A stretch of 64,000 nt of DNA from Viola odorata. Taxonomy: Eukaryota > Streptophyta > Magnoliopsida > Malpighiales > Violaceae. Below the pieces are notes generated by a model. That model searched no databases, was not told the DNA's origin, and saw nothing but the letters and a program-made list of their open reading frames with translations. Within the stretch, counting starts at the first letter, position 1. Every line of letters begins with the position of its first letter. The translations under genes and the position numbers were made by a program. Positions 57,532 to 64,000 of this stretch are shown here, piece after piece. Where the stretch lies: assembly GCA_963691705.1 (NCBI GenBank), contig OY829545.1, positions 31,917,475-31,981,474 of the forward strand. Reading direction: 5' to 3'.

Positions 57532-58917
57532 GTAAGCTTTTTCTTGTTAGTGCACAATTATTTTAAAAATTTAGCATATTTAGGGACTTGTGCAATCATA
57601 TCAAGAAGAGGAACATTAACGGCTACTTTACGAAATAAATCTAAAATAGCTTTTTCTTCCTTTACCTTCTTGGCCTTTTCATACCTATCAGGGAAGGGAA
57701 GAGGGATTACCTATTCCTTCTTGGGCAGTACTAGTTCTGGGATAGGATTTACCTTGGGTGATTTTTCATGAGTTACCTCTGCCTCTGGTTCGAACTGGTG
57801 TGGGACAAGCATTGCTGATGGTTTCCTCCCCAGGCCTATGGTAAGAGTTGTTCTGTCTGAAATTTCAGTTCCGCTCCTTAATGTCATTGCACTGACATTA
57901 TGTTTTGGATTGTCCACAGTAGTCGATGGTAACTTCCCTTGTTCCTAGTTACTAACTTTCATCTCTCTCATCTCCCTCTGCAAGGTAGCGATACTGTTTG
58001 GAGTTGTTTGCATAAACTGCTTGAGCATATCTTCCATTGGGACTCCAGTGAGCAGCAGGGGCTGGTAACTATGGAGCACTGGGTCTGGGTATGAAATTTT
58101 ACAGATTCAGGGGTGGTGATTGTTGTGGTTGGGTTTGATATTGGTTATTAGGTTGATGAACCACGACATTGGACTTCGTGTTCTCTCTCCATCCTGGGTT
58201 ATTGTTGTACTGATTTTGGTACTAATTTTGGTTGAATCTGAGCTTATGAGTTGGGTATCTCCCGTACTACTGCTGGTATTGCATTACGACACTGACCTCT
58301 TCGGGTGTTCCATTGGCCAAAATTCAATGATTCGTATGGGGTCCCTACTGGCCGCATATGCCACATATTATGGTTGGTTGTATCTATTGTACCTGCACCT
58401 GTGATTGACCTGCGCACAAGGTATCCATATCCACATATTATGGTTGTATCTGTTGTTCAATTGCGGATACATTACTAGTGGGTTTTTCTCTATCCCCTGA
58501 GCCATTTTGGTAACAATTTTCGGCCAAGGTTTGGATCAAATGATTCACCTTCGTCAGTGTACAGTCCTGTAGTGCACCTCCAGCGGCTCCATCAAGCATT
58601 AATTTATCTCTAATACACATCTCGTCGTAAAAGTATTGAACGCGATTGTGATCCGATACTCCATGCTTTGGGCAAACCTCCTGCAAGTCCTTATACCTTT
58701 GATAATATTCCCAAAATCTTCATTTGGAGCTTGCTGGATTGAGACGATATTCTTCCTAGAATTTCCTACCCTGCTAGAAGATCAATATTTGTTGAGGAAG
58801 GTACTCAACATCTGCTGCCATGTATTGATAGAGTTATGTGGAAGGCTAAGGAACCAAGTCCTAGCTTTTTCTTCTAAAGTCCATGGGAAGGCTCGGAGTT
58901 TAGCTCAGTTGATCGCA
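57532..58917 (-). pseudogene. Element B gag and protease N-terminal part, broken
   Basis: This continues element B beyond the C insertion. The start GTAAG (57532-57536) is the second target duplication. Downward from 58917: gag with FLSLPHNSINTW, NIVSIQQAPNEDFG and CPKHGVSDHNRVQYFYDEM; a Gln-rich, Tyr-rich segment (58090-58440) that is out of frame in places; then NPKHNVSAMTLRSGTEI and PKYAKFLK. Multiple frameshifts and stops are present. Gag is cut at 58917 by element D right before the conserved block that precedes FLSLP. Its N-terminal half lies right of the window. Confidence 0.75.
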
Positions 58918-59795
58918 TGTTTTTAGTGTAGGTTTTTCCCCTTTATTTTAGCTATTTCCAGGGCATGATACTTCGGATTTGCCCATTTTCCCATCTTTAT
59001 TGCAGATCAGTGCCTAAAGGAAGAAAAGAGCGAAAGCATGCGATTTTGGAAGGATTTCTTGGACTTCGGAGCATTATGGCCCAGAAGATCGGAGCATCAT
59101 CGTGCCCTCGACGCTAACCAGGTCCTTCTTCTAGGGGTAAACAGTCAGTTAGGGTTGTGCCGCGAGCTTGACAAACTGAGGCGTCACGCCCTAGATATGT
59201 CTTGCGTCTACTTCATGGGCATTTTGAGTATTACCTCCCCGCATTCGTGCCTGGGGGACGACGAAACGTCAAAGCCACTTCATATATGTAAAAAGGGGGT
59301 GGCTTCTCTTAAGAAGGTAAGGTGGGGGTTTAAGTATAAACTTGGTCCCTATAACATGTCTATGGCACGAGTTTGGAGTATCCCTATGCCGATGATTAAC
59401 TGACCCGAAATGTAACCTAAGAACACCTTTTGCTAAGATCCCTTCTCACTTGGATTATTATCTATTTTTACAGTCTTTCTTGTCTTCTTGCCCTTAACTG
59501 CTTTTCATTGTCTTGCCCTCAACTATTCTTACTTTCATGCCTTTAATCTCTCATTACTTTTGTACCGTGATTTGTGTTTTTAATTGGTCGTGGTGTTAGC
59601 TACCATCTCTGAGATTGATAACAAAACCTTTTTTTTTAAAGTTACTGTCTTGTTTGGGTGCATTTATCCATTGTCATACATATTTTAGTGAAACTTTTAT
59701 CCTTCAGTCTTTGTGGTTCGACCCTGTCTTGCCCTTTACGCATTTTAAGCGGTGCAATTAGGCATCAGGAAAATAGTATATTTGAGTGACGATCA
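58918..59795 (+). mobile_element. 5' LTR of element D, shortened
   Basis: It starts TGTTTTTAGTGTAGG and ends GAGTGACGATCA. At 878 bp it is much shorter than the 1,581-bp LTR of the related element A. The missing part is internal: the A LTR has extra sequence in its 3' half that is absent here. Hairpins equivalent to those of C lie at 59235-59350. Confidence 0.8.
59235..59350 (+). other. Paired-stem region in LTR of element D
   Basis: TCCCC (59236-59240) pairs with GGGGA (59254-59258) around GCATTCGTGCCT. AGCCAC (59273-59278) pairs with GTGGCT (59299-59304). A third, weaker structure GTTTAAGTATAAAC follows inside a G-run/C-run pair. Confidence 0.6.
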
Positions 59796-59797
59796 AA

Positions 59798-59818
59798 TTT
59801 TGGTGCCGTTTCCGGGGA
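59798..59818 (+). other. Primer-binding site of element D
   Basis: TTTTGGTGCCGTTTCCGGGGA, two bases after the LTR. It has two C-to-T-like changes from the Athila consensus TGGCGCCGTTGCCGGGGA. Confidence 0.75.
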
Positions 59819-59850
59819 GGGTACGGAACTAATTTTTCTCTTTTACTTGT

Positions 59851-62800
59851 ATGACCAGGAGATCTGCACCAGATTTACTCCCCCTAGATCTCGAATTGAG
59901 TAGAACAGAAAGAGGACTTCGAAGGTAAGCCAGAGGATCACTTGTTCATCGTAGAGGAATACCTCATCCTGCCCTCGACCGACCTCCTTCCGATCTGGAG
60001 CTCCCTCACCATTTCTTCTATCACGACCTAGCTTTTCTCCATCAGGGCCTTGACGTCGCTGAGTTCATTCAACCAGAAATACCAATTATGGCAGACCCTC
60101 CACCTCCAGGGCACAACGTCCCTCATAATCAGACTATAGAAGATCTCAATGCTGCCCCCGAAACACCGAGCAGTTGCATTGAGTGGGCAGTAGTGGATCA
60201 TGACTGGACGCTCAAGTTTGTAGTCATGCATCATCTCCCTCTTTTTCACGGTATCGCTAAGGAAAACTGCCATCGACACCTCCAACAATTGAAATCTATA
60301 TATCAAGCTATGAAGCCTACCAACGTCAGTATAGAGCAAGCTAAGCTCTGTGCATTCATGTGGTCCCTCAAGGACGATGCCCTCGACTGGTTCTATGATC
60401 TCCCTCCTAGATCCATTCATTCGTGGGCAGAAATGTCGAAAGCTTTCACAGACAAGTATTATCCGGCTTCCATGGCTATGGTTACTCGCAAGCAACTGGT
60501 GTCCATTCTTCAAAAGGATACATAAAATCTTGACCAATATTACGAGCGCTTCAAAAAGATGCAAGCGTTATGCACTTCCCATAACCTCACTGAGCATGCC
60601 CTCATCTAGTATTTTTGTGAAGGTTTGCGGGAACATGACATGGCGTTATTAAATGTAGCTAGTGGCGGTTCTTTATGTGCTCTCACTCCAACTGCTGCTA
60701 AAGCCACTATCGAGCTCATAGTGAAGAATACCACCCTGCAAGTAGCAATACTAGTGATCAAGGAGCCCAAGTGGCTGCAATGCAAAACTAGTTAACACCT
60801 ATCTCGGGCATGCTCTAGAATATGGCGACATACCAGCCCACTCAGGTTAAGGTATGCCAGATATGCAATTTCTCAGATCATTGCACAGACGCATGTCCTT
60901 TCATACCAGATGAAATCGCCGTTAACGCGGCGGGAGTCCAAGTGAATGCTATGGGAAATTATAATTAAGCCCCGTACGGCCAGAATTATAACCAACTGTG
61001 GAGACAATCGAATCCAGGTTGGGTAACAACTCTCAACAATCCGGCCCTAGCGGACAGCCGTAACAACATCCTTATGGTAACCACCCTCCACCTGTCAACA
61101 TGCAACATTTCAAGCCTAGACCAACCTACAATCAATATCAACGTCAACCCTCTCGAGATCAGACTTTCATAGTACCACCAAATTCTGCCCCCAATCAGCA
61201 AAAGATGATCGACGAACTTGTGAGGAATATGAGTCAAATGATGGCAGAAATGAAGGAGTTGAAAAATCATGGAAGGTTTCCAGGCCAAACAGAAAATAAT
61301 CCAAAGCACAACGTTTGTGCTGTCACTCTTTGAAGTGGCACGACCTTGACTCCTTTGACACATTCTGCCCTCGACATTGAAAATTCTCCAGAATCAGAAC
61401 TTAAGCCTAGGACGAAAAGTCTAAAAAAGTCAAGGCTTGAAGAGGTTATGGAAGAGCGAATCCATTCTCCAAGAGGATCTCCACGGAATGATCCAAACCC
61501 ACCTGATTTTACACAAGAGTACATCCATAAGATCCTTGAGCCCCCGTTCCCTCAATGGTTGGTTAAATCGAAGAAAGAAACGGAGGATCGTGATATCTTC
61601 GACATGTTCAGCAAGGTGATCGTCAACATTCCACTCCTACAAGCAGTCAAGAACGTGCCTAGATATGCCAAATTCCTGAAGCAATTGTGCACAAACAAAT
61701 TCAAATTGGCTGGGGTCAACAAGATAAGTGTGGGGATTAATGTTTCAGCCCACATCCAGCGGCAGATTCTTCCTATGTTCAAAGATCAGGGGATGTTTAT
61801 TATCCCCTGCAAGAGTGGCACAGTCGCCATTGGAAAGGCTATGTGCGATTTAGGAGCAAGGATCAATGTCATTCCCTTGACAATCTATAATTGTCTTGGC
61901 CTCGAACCTCTGAAACCACCAACCTAGCAATCCAACTTGCTGACCGCTCAATTGTCTACCTCGAGGGTGTTATCGAAGACGTTCTAGTCCAAGTGGGTGA
62001 ATTTCTATTTCCAGCAGACTTCTACGTCATCGCCATGGAAAATGCAGATTCGACAAAGTCATTAGATGTACTTCTAGGGTGACCATTCCTCGCCACTGCC
62101 AGAGCCAAGATTGACATCCATGATACATTTCCCTTGAATTTGATGGGGAGATCATCAAATTCAGCATGATAGAATCCATTCGCTATCCTTCTGAATTTTC
62201 TAGTGTCAATTATGTTCATTTAATTGACCCTTTTGTTGATGAAACTGCTGAATTAAACTCTACTGACCCTTTGCAATATGCCATGGACAGGAGTATCACA
62301 CCACCTATATTGGAAGTCGTGGCCTCGACGCTTGTCACTCCCCTAGAATTGCATTTAGTTGTGGCAGTCCTAGAGGAATGCGTCATTGTTCCATATGACC
62401 TCCCAGTTATATCCCCCGTATGTCTAGACCATATTAAGCTGTCACATTCAATCGAACAGGACCCTGCCCTCGACTTGAAACCTTTTCCCTCTCATCTCAA
62501 GTATGTTTACTTAGGCGGCAATAATTCTCTTCCTGTTATCATCTCCAACAAGCTTAACGATTCTGAAGAGATTAAGCTGACATCCTTATTAAAAGAATTC
62601 AAACAAGCCATCGGGTGGACTATCGCTGGTATCAAGGGCTTGTCGCCGACCTTGTGTACTCATCGTATCCATTTAGAGGATACTAGTAAAATAGTCTGAC
62701 AACCTCAACACAGACTAAATCCCCCTATGATGGAGGTGGTCAAGAAGGAGATATTGAAGTTGTTAGATGCAGGAGTCATCTATCCCATTATAGATAACCC

Positions 62801-64000
62801 CTAGGTAAGCCCCGTTCAAGTCGTGCCCAAAAAAACTGGTATCACCATCACTTTTGGGCAAGACAGTGAATCTATCCCTACGAGAATCCAGAACGGTTGG
62901 CGAGTTTGTATTGATTATCGCCGTCTGAATGCAGCTACAAGAAAAGACCATTTTCTTCTCTCGTTTATAGACCAGATGTTGGAGTGTCTCGCGGGCAAGA
63001 CTCATTATTGTTGCCTGGATGGATACTCTAGGTTCCATCAGATTCTTATTGCCCCCGAAGACCAAGGAAAGACTACCTTCACATGCCCCTTTGGCATTTT
63101 TGCCTATCGGCGCATGCCCTTCGGCCTCTGTAATGCCCCCGCCACGTTTCAACGCTGTATGGTGAGCATCTTCTCAGAACTTGTTGAAGATGGTATCGAA
63201 GTCTTTATGGACGACTTCACAGTTTATGGAAACTCCTTTTCGGAATGTATGTCTAATTTGAAAAAATGCCTACAAAGGTGCATCGAGACCAACCTAGTAT
63301 TCAACTTTGAGAAATGCCATTTCATGGTCGATTGAGGGCTTATCCTCGGTCACATCGTCTCCAGCAAAGGAATAGAGGTGGATAGAGCGAAGATTGAAGT
63401 AATCGAGACCTTGCCCTATCCCGCCAACGTCCGCGACATGCGTTCTTTTCTTGGGCACGCGAGATTCTATCCGAGATTTATCAAAGACTTCTCAAAAATT
63501 GCCCAACCTATATGCCGTTTATTGCAAAATGATCTTGATTTCCACTTTGATGAAAACTATCAAGCTGCTTTTAATTCTCTCAAGAACAAGCTTATCTCTG
63601 TGCCTATAATTAGTGCCCCTGATTGGTCACTTCCTTTTGAGATCATGTGTGACGTAAGCAACCAAGCATTAGGAACTGTCCTAGGCTAGAAAAAGGAAAA
63701 AGAGACTTATGTTATCTATTATGCTTCCAAGTTGTGGGACCCCACACAGCAGAACTATACTACCACAGAGAAAAAACTTCTAGCGGTTGTCTATTCATTG
63801 GACAAGTTCAGACAGTATCTCTTGGGCACGAAAGTCATCATTTATTCAGACCACTCTGCCCTCAAATGTTTACTCAAGAAAGCTAATGCAAAGCCCCGAC
63901 TCATCCGTTGGATTTTATTGCTCTAAGAATTCGACATCGTGATCAAAGATAAAAAAGGCTCAAAAAATTCAGTAGTTGATCACTTGAGCAGACTCCAGAC
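59851..64000 (+). pseudogene. Element D gag-protease-RT-RNase H, broken, cut by window end
   Basis: Gag starts at the ATG at 59851 (MTRRSAPDLLPLDLEL) and continues past a stop to MADPPPPGHNV (60088), AFMWSLKDDALDWFYDLP and a CCHC knuckle CQICNFSDHCTDAC (about 60851-60895). Protease reads AMCDLGARINVIP, with Arg in place of the usual Gly in DLGAG. RT: RVCIDYRRLNAATRKDHF and MDDFTVYGNS. RNase H: IMCDVSNQALG, TTEKKLLAVVYSLDKF. From about 62166 to the end a single frame holds, interrupted by stops at 62697, 62802, 63333, 63687 and 63924. Upstream, stops (60523, 60607, 62079) and frameshifts near 60740, 61920 and 62130 break it further. Integrase lies beyond the window. Confidence 0.9.

Larger units (their letters stand above)
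33734..64000 (-). mobile_element. Element B: Athila-like Ty3/gypsy retrotransposon, interrupted by C and D
   Basis: The 3' LTR is 33734-35121. Pol lies at 36581-40303. The reading resumes at 57532-58917 with the rest of the protease/gag region on the same strand. The gap is exactly the span of element C, and the B reading CTNKKKLT is directly followed by RVERINLNEN when C is taken out. Element D then interrupts gag at 58918. The 5' part of B lies right of the window. B itself sits inside the gag of element A, with ACTAA at 33729-33733 as a probable target duplication. Confidence 0.85.
58918..64000 (+). mobile_element. Element D: Athila-like Ty3/gypsy retrotransposon, 5' part
   Basis: The 5' LTR is 58918-59795, the primer site 59798-59818 and gag-pol runs from 59851 to the window end within RNase H. 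Its coding and LTR-end sequences match element A closely, so A and D are one family in opposite orientations. It interrupts gag of element B. The five bases before it (TCGCA) would be the target duplication, but the other end is outside the window. Confidence 0.88.

Noticed and set aside
57478..57771. Plus-strand ORF spanning the right end of element C
   Set aside because: It reads from the LTR into the antisense strand of element B gag.

Overview
The window is nuclear DNA of a flowering plant, probably a eudicot. It holds one clearly recognisable host gene, a type-1-like 1-aminocyclopropane-1-carboxylate (ACC) synthase with four exons on the minus strand. Almost everything else is transposable-element DNA: Ty3/gypsy elements of the Athila and Tat/Ogre types, a Sirevirus-like Ty1/copia element, mariner/Stowaway-like elements, hAT derivatives and a Mutator-like element. 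No rRNA, tRNA or CRISPR was found. The exact species cannot be read from the sequence.

Layout. 1-2878: a mariner-like element whose transposase (minus strand) is broken by stops and a frameshift; its far end lies left of the window and a ~100-bp minisatellite sits in its distal part. 2879-3493: a copy of a local repeat, cut by a 2.4-kb Tat/Ogre-type LTR (3494-5927) with its primer-binding site. 5928-9878: degraded retroelement sequence with gag-like fragments. 9879-17192: a local tandem duplication, unit A (with a 955-bp hAT derivative) and unit B (with a mariner-related acidic ORF), in the order A-B-deleted A-B-A. 17847-18717: a Stowaway/mariner-like element. 19288-23461: the ACC synthase gene; intron 3 (2,478 bp) carries a Mutator-like element with ~185-bp inverted repeats and a Stowaway-like MITE.

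23974-64000 is a nested stack. Athila-like element A (minus) sits 512 bp upstream of the ACC synthase start codon. Element B (minus) interrupts the gag of A at 33734. Element C (plus, 40304-57531) interrupts the protease region of B. A Sirevirus-like copia element (minus, 40486-48405) interrupts the 5' LTR of C. Element D (plus, 58918 to the window end) interrupts the gag of B. The remaining 5' parts of A and B and the 3' part of D must lie right of the window. Target-site duplications support the C (GCAAG/GTAAG) and copia (GCTGA/GCTGA) insertions, and B reads on through the C insertion.

All elements carry stops or frameshifts and look non-autonomous. The ACC synthase reading frame is intact (488 codons after splicing). 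The most interesting unexplained signals are: three consecutive hairpins with near-identical loops in the LTRs of element C, with counterparts whose stems differ but still pair in A and D; an array of 14 short palindromes in each copia LTR; a hairpin held between two AATAAA signals in the LTR of C; and a duplicated splice acceptor in ACC synthase intron 3.
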